Shown here one piece after another: positions 1-10,632 of a stretch of 64,000 nucleotides of DNA (position 1 is its first letter; each line of letters starts with the position of its first letter). The DNA is from Fallopia convolvulus. Lineage: Eukaryota > Streptophyta > Magnoliopsida > Caryophyllales > Polygonaceae. The notes beneath the pieces were generated by a model. That model saw only the letters and a program-made list of their open reading frames with translations, ran no database searches and was not told where the DNA came from. The DNA is taken from positions 31,857,503 to 31,921,502 of the forward strand of contig OZ024726.1 of NCBI GenBank assembly GCA_964016875.1, in the 5' to 3' direction. Made by a program: the position numbers and the translations under genes.

Positions 1-493
1 GAATTGACCCTTTTTTTTTGCAAATATTTGATATTCGAGAGAGGAGTTGTTTTATGAATAAATCAAAACTCTGAAAAGGTTTATCTTATAATTATAATTA
101 AGAATAAACTTACTAGCTTCTAGAGAGTGATAATGAGTATCAATTTACTCTTTTGGCAAAATTGTGAAGATGATGAGAAATGCCAATTTGGCATGTATCT
201 CAGCGTGTACGCCATATGTTGTTTAACCAGTTGGAGAAAAAAAAAGTAGAGGACATGGTATGTTGTTGGAGGGAAAGTATTTGGTTTTTTCACTCAGGAA
301 AATAGCTTGATTACTAGACTGATCAACGACATTCCAAAACAAAGAAAACATTAAGGCTAGGACGACAAATGAGCAGTGTTTCTATTTTTCCAAGCAAAGA
401 ATTTGACAATACTTGATCTCGAGATGATTCTTGAATGTATGGGATCGCGATACTTATAAGTTAAATATGACACTTTTTTTTATTATTAAGGAC
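1..493. other. Intergenic or old repeat, no gene seen
   Basis: No open frame, domain or terminal repeat was recognised. The stretch is AT-rich and ends directly at the LTR that starts at 494. Confidence 0.5.
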
Positions 494-1324
494 TGTTGGG
501 AAAGATAAGTTAAAGGAACTGTAGGATCGTTAGTAATTAAACGAGTCGGCGACTCCTGCGAAGTCGTCGACTTTGAGTAATAAAGCAACGGAATAATTAG
601 GCAGTAAAACAAACGTTATCAACAGTCAATGACAAGCGATGTATAGTGGAAACTTCTTGTAAACCAACTAGTTTACTTGGAGAAAAACCACTCCCTTCCA
701 AGTTTCTCACTTGGTCGGATTTCAAGAGTCCTTAGACTCGCTCTATTGATTTCTTGAGTGATTACAAAGCTCTCTCGTGTACAAGAATGAATCCCACACC
801 CTTGAACCACACTCTACCTTTGCACTCACACTCTCAATCTCGCGCTATCCCTAAGATCTCTCGACACACCACTTGTACAAATCACACGCACAAGTTTTCT
901 CTTTCTTTCTTACACACAATATTGAAATGACGCTCAAGAGACTTACCAATAACCTAAACACTAGGGTATTTAAGCTAAGGTAAGAGAAATCTCGTGTGTA
1001 TTATTTTCCATTCGGTTAGGGAAACAATATACACTCAATATTTTACAAATCCTTCCAAATATACAATTATGCATACACTAAAATATTCTAGGAGAATCAA
1101 ATCTTCTTTATCTTGATTTTAGCACTCTTTCGTGATGATCTTCTCCTAAAATAGAACGACGCAGTTGTTTCCAAATACTCGTACATAAGCTATGCGGTCC
1201 TTCCTTAAATAGATCACTTCGCCAGCTGATCATGTCAGTGACTTTGGCAAGTCGCCGACTCAACTTGCAAACTCGGAGTCACTGACTCTAGAACCATCAA
1301 AACTCAACCTTCTATCTTCTAACA
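494..1324 (-). repeat. 3' LTR of the Sirevirus-like element
   Basis: It begins TGTTGGGAAA and ends ...TTCTAACA, giving imperfect TG...CA terminal inverted repeats, and is followed at once by the complement of a polypurine tract. It is 831 bp long. It holds several GC-richer palindromic words (AGTCGGCGACT-like and GTCAGTGAC-like at about 541-573 and 1228-1286) that recur through the internal region. The partner LTR is absent. Confidence 0.75.
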
Positions 1325-1768
1325 AATTCCCCCTTTTTGATGGTGACAAACAACCTGTTCTGATAAAAGCTATGCAGCATACAAAACATAAACACAGTAA
1401 AAAGAGCAAAACACAAAAACCATAAAAAGTTCCCCCTAAGCTTAGTAACCACATGATTTTAGTATTTTGATCCTCCTAATAAATCCATTCCCCCAGTTAA
1501 TTCCCCCTTTTGGCATCATAAAAAAGATTGCTAAAACAAGAAGAGAAATCAGAGGCAAATATAGAAACTTAAAACATAATGTCAAAACAAGCATATGTAG
1601 TCATCCACCATGGCAAACGAAAATGTACGGTGCAAAAACAAAACAATCCAGTGATGCAATACAACCATATCGAACTAAACGAAAAAGTCTTTTAAACTGA
1701 GGGAATAATGTGGAAAGGATAGAAAGAGAGGGGTAGAGAAGGCCATGAGTATGCGACAATCACTGACA

Positions 1769-3883
1769 TCAGGGTCCAAAGTCATTGAGCCGATCCTTTA
1801 TTGCATTAAGCTTTGAAAGCGCATTGCCGACCATGCTCTGAAGTTTCTCGATCATCCCCTTCAGAATCATATTCTGCTCCCTGATATCTTTCAATTCATC
1901 ATTCGCTTGAGCAGATTTCATTCCTACTTTCGGGTGATCCTTGTCACTGACCTCGGAAGTCTTTGACACCCATTGTCCATCAACCCAGTTCCAGCCAAAC
2001 TTCATGATCATTTCTTTGTTGAGAACTCTGGTGTTGAGGACGTCACCACCATCCACATAAACCTTATGCTCAGACATCATCAAAGCAATCAACATGCCAT
2101 AAGGAAGTGCATGCTTAGTAGTTTCAAGCACATGCTTCATGTGGAGCATCATCAGACGTGGCATGTTAACCTTCTTTCCCTTGATAATCTTGTCCATGAC
2201 CAGCAGATCTTGAATGGAGGCAACATTCCTTTTGAGTTCCCTTGGGAGCAAGTTGCTGATGAGGTAATTGAACATCACCTTCTTCTCAATTCCCATCTTG
2301 TTGACTAGGTAGGGACTGGTGAAATTATCATCACTGTCAGTGACAGTTTTGATGATCTCACGGTCATCGACCCCTTCAGGCCAAGCTCCTTTGAAGTACT
2401 CAGTAAAACCTTCATGAGGTATCTCCAAGATGTCACTAACATCCTTGCTAGTAAAGGAGTACGTCTTCTTATCAACCATGCACCTCCCTATAGTCATGTT
2501 CCTGGTATCCTCAATCACTAGGGACTCATAAAACATCTTAACCATCTGTGGGTTGTACTCATGCTCCCCTTGCACTAATCTATCCCATTTTTGCTTCTTC
2601 AGCCAGTCAGTGACCTTGGACAGTTTGAACTCCTTTAAGAAATTTTCCTCCCACAACAAATCTTTAGTAAACGCCCTAGAAGACATGTCAATAATCACAC
2701 TAGACTTCCTTATCTTTTTGCTAGACCCAACATTAGATTTTGGAGATCTCCCCCTTTTCTTCCTAGTGACCTTCTCAGAGAAAGAAGAGTCACCTCCCTC
2801 TGAGGCAGCCTTAGGGGTTTCCAACCCCTTGCCCTTTTTGGCTTTAAGAGCCACAACTGTGGCTCTAGCGCTTGCTGATCTGGTTTTGGGGCGAAAGGGA
2901 GGAGGCATTTCTATTTCATCATCCTTGAGAAAATCAGAATCATCTCCAAACAGATCTTTCTCCAAATTCCTCCTGACAGAATCACCATATTTAGATTTCT
3001 TAGAGACCAAGATGGGATCAGAACGTGTACCTTCTTCAAAAGTTTCTGTTGGTTCCTTTTGGGAGATTTCCTTGTCAGAAGCCTTGTCGACATTTTCCAC
3101 ACCAGTGTCTGTGTCAATGACTTTTGGAGAGTCATTGACAGCCTTTGCTTGATCATGAGGAGATAGTCGTTGGTTCTCCTCTGTTTTGGCATGCTCTGGT
3201 GTGCCTTCCATTCCAACCTCCACTACCTCTTCTTCTTCTTTTTCCACGAACGACCCGACAACCTTCTTCGTTTCCTCAAAATCCATTGACTCCAAATTTG
3301 GGGTCTTCACTCTCTCTTCCTCTACAATCTCTCGTTCAGAGGGTTTGGGTGTAGAGGAGTCACCGGTTTCTAGAATAACCACCGGTTGCGCCGATTGGCG
3401 CGGTATTCCAGATTCCGGTGAAAGGGTTAGGGTTTTGGTTTCAATTTGTGGGGATGGAGGGTTTTGAGATTTTTCAGTGGGAATAGGACATGAGGGAGTT
3501 GATTTTGGAGGAGAGGGGTTTGGATTTTGGTTTTGTGGAGAAGTGAGGTTGAGAGATGGTGTTTCAATGGCAGTTGGGTGAACGGTTGAGGAAGACGATT
3601 GCCCAGACAAAAGAGCTCGAAGAAAATCATCACCAAAGAGAGCGAGAATCTTCTTCTTTGCCAATTTTGGACTTTCGGTTTGGGTTTTGGGAGAAGCAGG
3701 GAGGTTTGAGTTGTTGGAGGGAGACGCCATTGAAGGAGTTTGAAGGTTCGAGGGTTTGAGTTCGAGAGAGAGAGAGAGTAGAAGTCGAGAGAGAGAAAGG
3801 AAGATTTGAGAAAATCGTACCTTTTGTTTTGACGGTTGGGGAATAATAAAGAAGTTCACTTCCATCATTAAGGAAGTTGTCAT
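1769..3883 (-). CDS. Retrotransposon extra ORF, putative plant transposon protein
   Basis: The uninterrupted frame is 704 aa. The ATG at 3730 (MASPSNNSN...) is a more natural start, giving 653 aa; the first 51 residues look like translated leader. The N-terminal half is Ser/Pro/Glu/Lys-rich and low in complexity, with basic clusters resembling nuclear localisation signals (for example RKKRGRSPKS). The C-terminal third is globular, with motifs such as FYESLV and DVSDILEIPHEGF. From memory this resembles the 'putative plant transposon protein' domain found in extra ORFs of plant LTR elements. A short coiled coil closes the protein. Function is unknown; such ORFs are sometimes called env-like, but I see no signal peptide or clear membrane segment. 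The open frame contrasts with the truncated pol next to it. Confidence 0.7.
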   Translation of the reverse strand: MTTSLMMEVNFFIIPQPSKQKVRFSQIFLSLSRLLLSLSLELKPSNLQTPSMASPSNNSNLPASPKTQTESPKLAKKKILALFGDDFLRALLSGQSSSSTVHPTAIETPSLNLTSPQNQNPNPSPPKSTPSCPIPTEKSQNPPSPQIETKTLTLSPESGIPRQSAQPVVILETGDSSTPKPSEREIVEEERVKTPNLESMDFEETKKVVGSFVEKEEEEVVEVGMEGTPEHAKTEENQRLSPHDQAKAVNDSPKVIDTDTGVENVDKASDKEISQKEPTETFEEGTRSDPILVSKKSKYGDSVRRNLEKDLFGDDSDFLKDDEIEMPPPFRPKTRSASARATVVALKAKKGKGLETPKAASEGGDSSFSEKVTRKKRGRSPKSNVGSSKKIRKSSVIIDMSSRAFTKDLLWEENFLKEFKLSKVTDWLKKQKWDRLVQGEHEYNPQMVKMFYESLVIEDTRNMTIGRCMVDKKTYSFTSKDVSDILEIPHEGFTEYFKGAWPEGVDDREIIKTVTDSDDNFTSPYLVNKMGIEKKVMFNYLISNLLPRELKRNVASIQDLLVMDKIIKGKKVNMPRLMMLHMKHVLETTKHALPYGMLIALMMSEHKVYVDGGDVLNTRVLNKEMIMKFGWNWVDGQWVSKTSEVSDKDHPKVGMKSAQANDELKDIREQNMILKGMIEKLQSMVGNALSKLNAIKDRLNDFGP

Positions 3884-4496
3884 ATCTCAAGATCTTCTCT
3901 TTCCTCCTTTTTGAAAATAACTTTCCAAATTCAAAAGATACTGTTTAAGCCATGATCTTTTTCTCGCGCCAAAATACATAGTCACTAACCTTGACCAAGT
4001 CGGCGACATCTATCACAAACCTGCTTTCTTCTTATGTCCATGACTTTTACCCACTACATGACTTTCTCTTAAAGAACTTACTTGGTGTTGGGGTTGCACA
4101 GGGAGTGCCAAAGCAAACCAAGTAAAAAGCTTTATTTTTGAGGATTTGTCGATCATGATGATAAGTCTCCGTTTTATAAAGAAAGATCAAATATAGCTCA
4201 TAGAGACTCTCAAAACATGATAGGTCAGGGACAGACATTAGAATCAACCATCATTTGGGCTTGTAATGAGGGTTAAGATCATCAGGTTGATTCTTTTGGG
4301 CTAAAACAAAGAGCTCAAAAAGGTTGCACACATACTGAATGTAGTAAGAGTCACCGACAAGTCAAATGCATTGGGTTTCCTAAACATGATGTCTATCAAG
4401 AATGCAAAGATTTATACCATAAAAGCATGACTTCAAAACATATGCAAAACAATCAATTCTAGCCAATCATTGAGGGAATTCATGTAGGGAAATGGA

Positions 4497-4797
4497 TCAT
4501 TGAAGAGAGATCATACCTAATTCCATGTAGAGTTGTTCAAAGGGTTCACAATTCAAGGCCTTTGTGAAGATGTCTGCTCTTTGATCACTTGTTCTACATA
4601 ATTCCATAGTGACCATGCCTTTTTCAACACAATCTCGAAGAAAGTGGTGCCTTATCTCAATGTGTTTTGTCTTTGAATGTTGCACCAGATTCTTTGAGAT
4701 GTTGATTGCACTAGTGTTGTCACATAGTATGGGTACTGACCCACACTTCACACCATAGTCACTGACTTGTTGCTTGATCCATAAGAGTTACAGAATC
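4497..4797 (-). pseudogene. Copia pol C-terminus (RNase H end)
   Basis: The 84-aa frame 4751-4497 shows the Copia RNase H ending: CDNTSAINISKN, KHIEIRHHFLRDCVEKG and the closing DIFTKAL. The same frame continues upstream to about 4797 through LLWIKQQ but carries a stop there. This is the last part of the pol polyprotein that makes cDNA; the rest of RT is missing. It lies in order with the extra ORF and LTR downstream, so it belongs to the same element. Confidence 0.85.
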
Positions 4798-5555
4798 TGA
4801 TCATCGCTTCCGAAACAACAAGACTGATTTCAAGAAAGGTAGACGGGAGCGTCGTGGTCCCTCGGTACTTTGTGATGGATACGAGATATTAGACCAGATA
4901 AACAATATGGACTTGATGAAGATAACTGAAGTGGGAGCTGAGGAGCACAATGCCGCGGTCAGTAGAGGTTCGGGTTGGAAGAAGAAAAGCATTTTCTGGG
5001 ACCTATCTTACTGGCCTAGTCTACTGGTAAGACATAATTTAGATGTCATGCACATTGAGAAAAATGTCTTCGATAATATTTTCTTCAGCATTCTCGATGT
5101 TCCGGGGAAGTCGAAAGACAAGTGGTCGGCTAGAAAGGATATAAAGGAATTGTGCAAGCGTCCGGAGTTGGAACCTGATGAGGAGGACAATAGGTACCCA
5201 AAGGAGGCCGGCATTCATCGAAACCGCCACTTGGGAGAAGTGGGAGAAGACGGATTGGGCCGCAGAGGCGTTCAAAGCCAAGTGTGCCCGCCAGAAGGCA
5301 ATCCGGAATGCCAATCCGGCGAACCACAGTAGTGGTTCGAGGTCCCACCTCGACACCATGCGTCGCTTGGTAAGTATTTTATCTTAATTTGATTAAATTT
5401 AAATTAAGTTAATTTTTTTAATAGTTCGTAACACCCTTAATGAATTTCGTAGGAGCAACACCTGCAACGCCGCATCACGCCTCTCGAGCTTCTCATCGAG
5501 ACGCACACGCAGGGCGCCGATCGGCATTTTATAGACGAGGGGTCGTCCTTAATCG
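4798..5555 (+). pseudogene. CACTA transposase remnants (TNP2 and C-terminal exons)
   Basis: From 4798 to about 5200 the plus strand encodes a TNP2/Transposase_21 stretch with the hallmark FWDLSYWPSLLVRHNLDVM followed by HIEKNVFDN. The reading then shifts and jumps to a later part: WEKWEKTDWAAEAFKAKCA and ...SGSRSHLDTMRRL, reminiscent of the plant Transposase_24-like region. A likely donor GTAAGT follows 5369, an acceptor TTTCGTAG precedes 5453, and the next exon encodes PLELLIETHTQG...FIDEGSS up to a GTAAGT near 5558. The middle of the transposase is deleted, so it cannot be active. Confidence 0.8.
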
Positions 5556-5665
5556 CTGTAAGTTTTAATTATTTTTCCTCATTTTCCTCGATTTTAAAAG
5601 GAGTTGGTGTTGTGTTGTTGTTGTTGTGTGTTTGTTGTTGTTATTGTTGTTTGATTTGATTGAGA

Positions 5666-5667
5666 AG

Positions 5668-5711
<44 letters not shown>

Positions 5712-5713
5712 GA
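5666..5713 (+). repeat. (TTG)n microsatellite
   Basis: About 16 uninterrupted TTG units, preceded from about 5605 by impure GTT/TTG repeats. It sits inside the CACTA fragment, just before a short acidic frame (5713-5823, ending ...GSDDDDGSDEAV) that could be the transposase C-terminal exon. Confidence 0.9.
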
Positions 5714-5989
5714 TGGCGAAGTTCGAGGAGTGGATGCGCCGGTCCCAAGGGGGTGAGGGATCGTCCCACCCATCCGGTCCCGACGGCTCCGACGACGATG
5801 ACGGCTCCGACGAAGCAGTATAGATTAGCGTAGTTTTATTATATTATTGTAAATTATTTGAATTTATGTATGTAAATTAATGAATTTTTAGTAATTAATG
5901 AATTATTAAATATTAATTATTTATATTAATTCGTAATTATTTATAATATTTCGTAATTATTATTTTTTAAATAAAAAACAATTTGCGAC

Positions 5990-6322
5990 CAAGTGGTCGC
6001 AAATTTACATCATGATCGTGCACCATTGGCGCACGATCGTGCGCTTTAAACCAGAGGAAGGCGTCCCCCGTGCGTTTTTTTGGTGCTTTTAGCGACCATA
6101 TAGTCGCTAACAACAGCAACCATATGGTCGCTATGATCGCCAAATTGGTCGCCGCTGTGGTGGCGACCAACGGCGACCATGGTCGCTAAAAGCAGCGACC
6201 ATATGGTCGCAGTGGTCGCTAACTTTAGCGACCATATGGTCGCCAAGTGGTTAGCGAATGGCCTTTTGGCGACCATTTTTAGCGACCACAATATGGTCGC
6301 TAAATTCGCTTTTTTTGTAGTG
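5990..6322 (+). repeat. CACTA subterminal repeats and 3' terminal inverted repeat
   Basis: Palindromic units of the type AGCGACCATATGGTCGCT occur at least six times between 6090 and 6305, in both orientations. A related GCGACCAAGTGGTCGC lies near 5983. The terminus TTTTTTGTAGTG ends at 6322. Such repeats are the usual binding sites of the TNPA-type protein in CACTA elements. Confidence 0.85.
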
Positions 6323-6987
6323 AGGACACCATTCCTTGTGAAACACCTTGCTTACGCTCTAAAGCTCGAGCCATATTCATGGCTATTCCAAGGTTTCTAG
6401 GTTGCTGCATCTCAATGTCAATTCGAAGATCCTCCTTCAATCCTACTGTAAAAAGATCCACTTGTTGTTGTGGTTTAAGATCAAAAGTTCTGTCCAGTAA
6501 TGATTGGAATTGGCGTTGATATTCACCCACCAATTCTATTTGCTTGAGGTTTACTAACTCCCCCAAAGGATTATTGCTCAGGGGTGGCCCAAATCTCACA
6601 TGGAAGCACTCTTTGAAACTCTCCCAAGTTAAATGCGACTCCTTCTGGTCAACTTGATCAAACCACAACTGCGCTTCTCCCAGTAAGTGGAATGCAGCCA
6701 ACGGTACCTTGTCCCCTTCTACTGTCCTCTGACGAATGAAAATTTTCTCACACCTTTTCAGACATCCTAGAGGATCATCTGTACCATCGTACGTCGGGAA
6801 CTGTCGAGGTACCATAGCTCCTCCCGGTTGCGCCATCGCCCGAGAACCCAATCCCAAAATTCCGCTGGCTTGGCTGTCGTGGTGTTCTCTTGTGTTGCCG
6901 CTGGCAGTACTCTTCCTTTTTTTCTAAAACAGAATTCGATAATTCTGCCATCTGCTCTTCTAGTGCCTTTTGACTCGGTCCTGCCAA
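6323..6987 (-). pseudogene. Ty3/Gypsy gag fragment
   Basis: The minus strand encodes a Retrotrans_gag core: PTYDGTDDPLGCLKRCEKIF, then AAFHLLGEAQLWFDQ and TWESFKECFHVRFGP, and later GEYQRQFQSLLDRT. The N-terminal part (MAGPSQKALEEQ..., from 6987) lies in another frame, so at least one frameshift is present. The C-terminus is cut at 6323 by the CACTA end; the continuation is not found on the other side of the CACTA fragment. Confidence 0.8.
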
Positions 6988-7084
6988 CGACAGAATTATA
7001 TAAATAATTATCCTAAGATAATCTCCTCAACCAGGTTGTATTACAGCCGTATCATAGAGGTAGTCATTTTCCGTGATATTCTAA
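6988..7084. other. Junction between gag remnant and inverted-repeat element
   Basis: Under 100 bp of AT-rich DNA with no recognised feature. The outer boundary of the left inverted-repeat arm fades out here. Confidence 0.3.
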
Positions 7085-7695
7085 TTTTACTTCTTTAATA
7101 AAATCCATAAATAATCTTTTCAAGGCAAACTGATTCAAGTAATGGCTTTCTTCATTCTTATGCTTTAATTGGTGCTTTTTAGCTATTGGTTGATTTAAGA
7201 ATTGGCTTCAAATCGGGATTTTTATGTAATGTAAAAGTATATACTCATCTTTTGATTGTTATATTATGTTGAAAAGCATGTTGCTCTAAGTAATGTATTG
7301 TGTCATTTTAAGCATCAGTTATTTGGTTGTAAATTTGTTCTAATAATAATTCTCTCCACTTGTATGTTGATATTGATTTTTGAAACAAGGCAAAGGGAGA
7401 CAACATTTAAGATGCTAAATTTGGTGTATCAAAATGGAAATATGGTCAAACTAGAAGGGTTGCTTTTAATTCTAGAGAAGAATCGAAATGTGGATGTTGA
7501 AATGTGTAATATGATGTTTCGGCCTTTGCATAGGCCATAAGATTTTCAAAGCAATCAGTTTTTACTATTAACTAGTTGAGAAAGGAGTTGATGAGCAGTT
7601 GAATTGTATTGAGAATCTTAAGAATACAATGATATTTGATGGAAGATAAAAATAAGTGCGGTTTGTATTGAGAAAGAACAAGTCTGCTTATATAA

Positions 7696-9353
7696 TGCAT
7701 TTTCAACTATTTAAGTATGATATCATCATATTTTGTGTAGTTTGCATAGTTGGCCCTTGCAAACAGCCTGATGCACTATCTCCAATTAGATATAGTTTTC
7801 TCTCATCCTAGGTTTAGTTTTGGTATTTTTTGTATTTATCTTTGCATTATTTGTAGTATGGGGGTCTATACGCCTTTTTTTTATGTTTTTAGGTCTTTGG
7901 TGGTTGTTTTGAAGGAAAACGGGTCAATGAAAGAAACTAAGGATGTCATTAAGGATCGAGCTAGGTCTATGAGAGACTTTTTGATGATCATCATGAGCGT
8001 GGCATGAAGGAGGCGAGATTTGGCTAAGTAAAAGTGAAGAAATAAGGCATTGAAGATTGTCACGGTCGTGATGATGGACATGATGGAATATTTTTGGTCG
8101 TCACAATTGTGATGATGCCCGTCACGGTCGTGACGACGAACAACTCATTTTTTCCGACTTTGGACTTCTTATTTTTGGTCCCAAGTTTGTTTTATTTTTG
8201 GATAGTTTTTTATATTATTAGTTTATATCTTAATTTAACTCCTTGGAAGACAAGTTAGACCATTATTATGCTTTATAATTCTATTTTCTAGTTTAGAAAA
8301 GAGGAGAGAGAATTTCTAGGGTTTTCATTCTAGTTGTTTTAAATTTGGAGAATTTGACACTTTGGATTATGTTTGTTCTTTCAATTCAAGTTCTAGTAAG
8401 TTTTTTCTTTCAATAGTGTTCTTGTTTCTACTTCCATGTTTAATTTTATTGTTTTGATTATGAATTTCATCATGCTTTGCTAAGTTCTCTAGTTGTAGGG
8501 TTGGGGTGATTCCAACAATGTGAAGTGGGTCAAATTCAATACATTTTGCTTAAATTGAGTTGGAAAAATAATATGATTTGATTCTAGGTGCTTAATCTAA
8601 TTGGTTAAGAGTTGTTAGAGCCTTGTTTTGGTTGCGCAACGAGAGGTGGTGGTTTGAGTGTAATCAAAATAGAGAGAACGCATCAAGAGATGGTTGTATC
8701 TATTTGGAAGAACTAGAATTGAACTTAAGATCAATTTCTCATGTGGTTAATTGTCATAGAACTTCTAGGTGTTTGAGTCAAATTTTAAGCATCACGAGAG
8801 TGGGGCAAGTTTATTTTACCATCTAGATTTCTAAGTGCGTAAAAGGCTTCTATTGGTTTTGTTTTGTCACGAGAGTGAGTTTTTAATTGGTAGAAGTACA
8901 TTAAGTTAGACTTTTAGAGAAGTTAATTTATAAAATTAGATAATAACCTTCATAAAAAAATATCTAACTCAGTTTAGGTAGAAGTGAGATTCAAACTCCA
9001 TGGATCAAAGTTGTGGGGAATCCTAGCCTTGGAACTTTGAGAGAAGTTAATTTATGACATTAGACAATAACCTTCATAACAAAATATCCAACTCAGTTTA
9101 GGTAGAAGTGAGATTCAAACTCCATGGATCAAAGTTATGGGGATTCCTAGCCTTGGAACTTAGCATTCTCATATATTATTACATCATCATTTACTTGTTT
9201 TACTTTTTTTAGTCATGATCACACTACAATCATACTGTTTTGACTTAGAAATTAGTTCTAGAATTGGCTAATTAGGACTTAAACACCGTGATTCGATCTT
9301 GATCATATACTACATTTGATCTCGTATTCTTACGAGTGTGTGTGAAACCATCA
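7696..9353. repeat. Probable solo LTR (1,658 bp)
   Basis: It begins TGCATTTTC and ends ...ACCATCA, and is flanked by a perfect 5-bp TATAA on both sides (7691-7695 and 9354-9358). It contains Gypsy-like LTR text: a CGTCACGGTCGTGACG palindrome near 8120-8135, a TTCTAGGGTTTTCATTCTAG leader-like stretch, and a GTGATTCGATCTTGATC-type 3' end. No internal domain follows, so a solo LTR is the simplest reading. The 5' boundary is less certain than the 3' boundary. Confidence 0.5.
8911..9158. repeat. Tandem duplication, two units of about 124 bp
   Basis: The segment starting CTTTTAGAGAAGTTAATT at 8911 is repeated from 9035 (CTTTGAGAGAAGTTAATT), both ending near CCTAGCCTTGGAACTT. The copies differ at only a handful of positions. 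It lies inside the solo LTR at 7696-9353. Confidence 0.85.
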
Positions 9354-9364
9354 TATAAAAGTAT

Positions 9365-9560
9365 CAAAGAAATTGCAATAAGTGTCATCACTATTAGTTT
9401 TCATGACACTTATCAACTCTCATCACTATTAATATTTGTGATGAGAGTTGATAAGTGTCATCACTACTAGCTTTGATGTAACATATCAATTGTAATCACT
9501 ACTAATGAAAAATGCTAAGTGACATTATTATTAGCTTTGATAAAACATATCAATTGTTAT
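9365..9560. repeat. Palindromic GTGATGACACTTA-type repeats, left cluster
   Basis: Repeated words such as AAGTGTCATCACTA, and their complements, form inverted pairs (for example AACTCTCATCACTATTAA against TTGTGATGAGAGTTGATA). The style is that of CACTA subterminal repeats. The matching right cluster lies at about 10633-10815. Confidence 0.7.
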
Positions 9561-10632
9561 TGTTGAAACCCAAAATAAATAAGCGCTATAAACGAGGCTT
9601 TAACTTATTGAATAAACCGACAAATAGAAGGTTCACTCTTATTTTGCACACCTAAACAGTTCATGCATTCCTAGAAAGATTATAATTTAAGATTATTCGT
9701 GCCTCTTAAGATTATGCGCGTTCTTTCACTCACTTTATTCTCCCAATCTAGTTTCACATATTATGCTAATGGATTTCTCTCTTAAAACAACAATTCAAAG
9801 TCTATTTGGGACTCCCTCTCCTAAACAACACTGTCATTTCGAGTGTTTCAACACATTGAATCTTTGTTAACAAGGGATTGTGTTGAGCTAGAGATGTTTT
9901 TTGACCCTTGTTTCCTTTGCCGTCATTAGCTATTTATAGGTATTGGGTTGGTTGGGATGTTAAGGATTCCCGATGTGGGATAAGTGAGTTGATAGGTGAC
10001 GTGTCGATCATTTATTGGTGGATTGTTAAGCGGGCATGCCTTGCTTTATAGGTAGGCATGTTGTGTATACAACATGTTATATTGTCATTGACTGACTCGT
10101 TTTGTCATGCGAACCAACTTGCAAGGTATGCGATGTGTCTCGTTGCCATTCGTCGGAACCTTGTCGAATGATTCACGATTTCATCTTGTGTATCGTATGC
10201 CTTAGAGTTTAGCTGGTGATCTGGGTTGTTCACATGCTTATGCCTATTCAAAGCATGCAAGGTCATAGATATCGAATGTTTGCATTGAGGGTGCATATTG
10301 TTTGTGGTTTAAATACTAAACTTGGAATTCCACATGGTAAACCATATTTTGTGCCTCAATTGATAGAGTTGTTGGTTATGCATGGCCCATGCTCCTTGCC
10401 TTTGATTAGTGTATCCACAACCCTTATCCTTGACGAATTGACCTTGACGAGAATGTTTGTTGTTTTTATTAGGGGTGCAACCTTGTTGGCATTTCCCTCT
10501 TTGATATCTCCCAAATATGCCATTTGTATCCAGAGTGAGATCTTGATAACTTACATCAACTTTTCTTGATCACCCCCATGCTTCGATCATCTAATTTGTC
10601 GGTTAGCGCGCTGATTTATCCATGCACCATCA
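9561..10632. repeat. Solo LTR (1,072 bp)
   Basis: It starts TGTTGAAACC and ends ...CACCATCA. The flanks are GTTAT (9556-9560) and ATTAT (10633-10637), a 5-bp target duplication with one mismatch. Deleting it recreates CAATTGTTATCACTGCTAAT, which matches the nearby uninterrupted repeat CAATTGTAATCACTACTAAT at about 9489-9508, strong evidence for the boundaries. No internal coding sequence is present. Confidence 0.7.

Larger units (their letters stand above)
494..4797 (-). mobile_element. Truncated Sirevirus-like Ty1/Copia retrotransposon
   Basis: Read on the minus strand, the order is the end of pol (4797-4497), a spacer (4496-3884), a long extra ORF (3883-1769), a second spacer (1768-1346), a polypurine tract (complement of TTCCCCCTTTTTG just after 1324) and the 3' LTR (1324-494). 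An extra ORF between pol and the 3' LTR is the arrangement known from Sireviruses. Gag, protease, integrase and most of RT are missing because the element is cut at about 4797, where a CACTA fragment begins. No 5' LTR lies in the window. The family call rests on gene order and the TGTTGG...CTAACA LTR ends; a search with the ORF and RNase H would settle it. Confidence 0.75.
4798..6322 (+). mobile_element. CACTA (En/Spm) transposon fragment, 3' part
   Basis: It contains a TNP2-type transposase fragment, a further transposase-like exon pair, a (TTG)n tract, subterminal repeats and a 3' terminus. The terminus reads ...TTTTTTTGTAGTG at 6322, the reverse complement of CACTACAAAAAAA. The 5' terminus is missing; the fragment starts abruptly at about 4798 within transposase coding sequence, at TGATCA shared with the Copia side. 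Confidence 0.85.

Noticed and set aside
1973..2308. Plus-strand open frames inside 1769-3883 (also 2553-3152, 3186-3467)
   Set aside because: They lie antisense to the long retrotransposon ORF and have no recognisable domain.
5130..5359. Minus-strand frames over the CACTA transposase
   Set aside because: They are antisense shadows of clear TNP2-like coding sequence on the plus strand.
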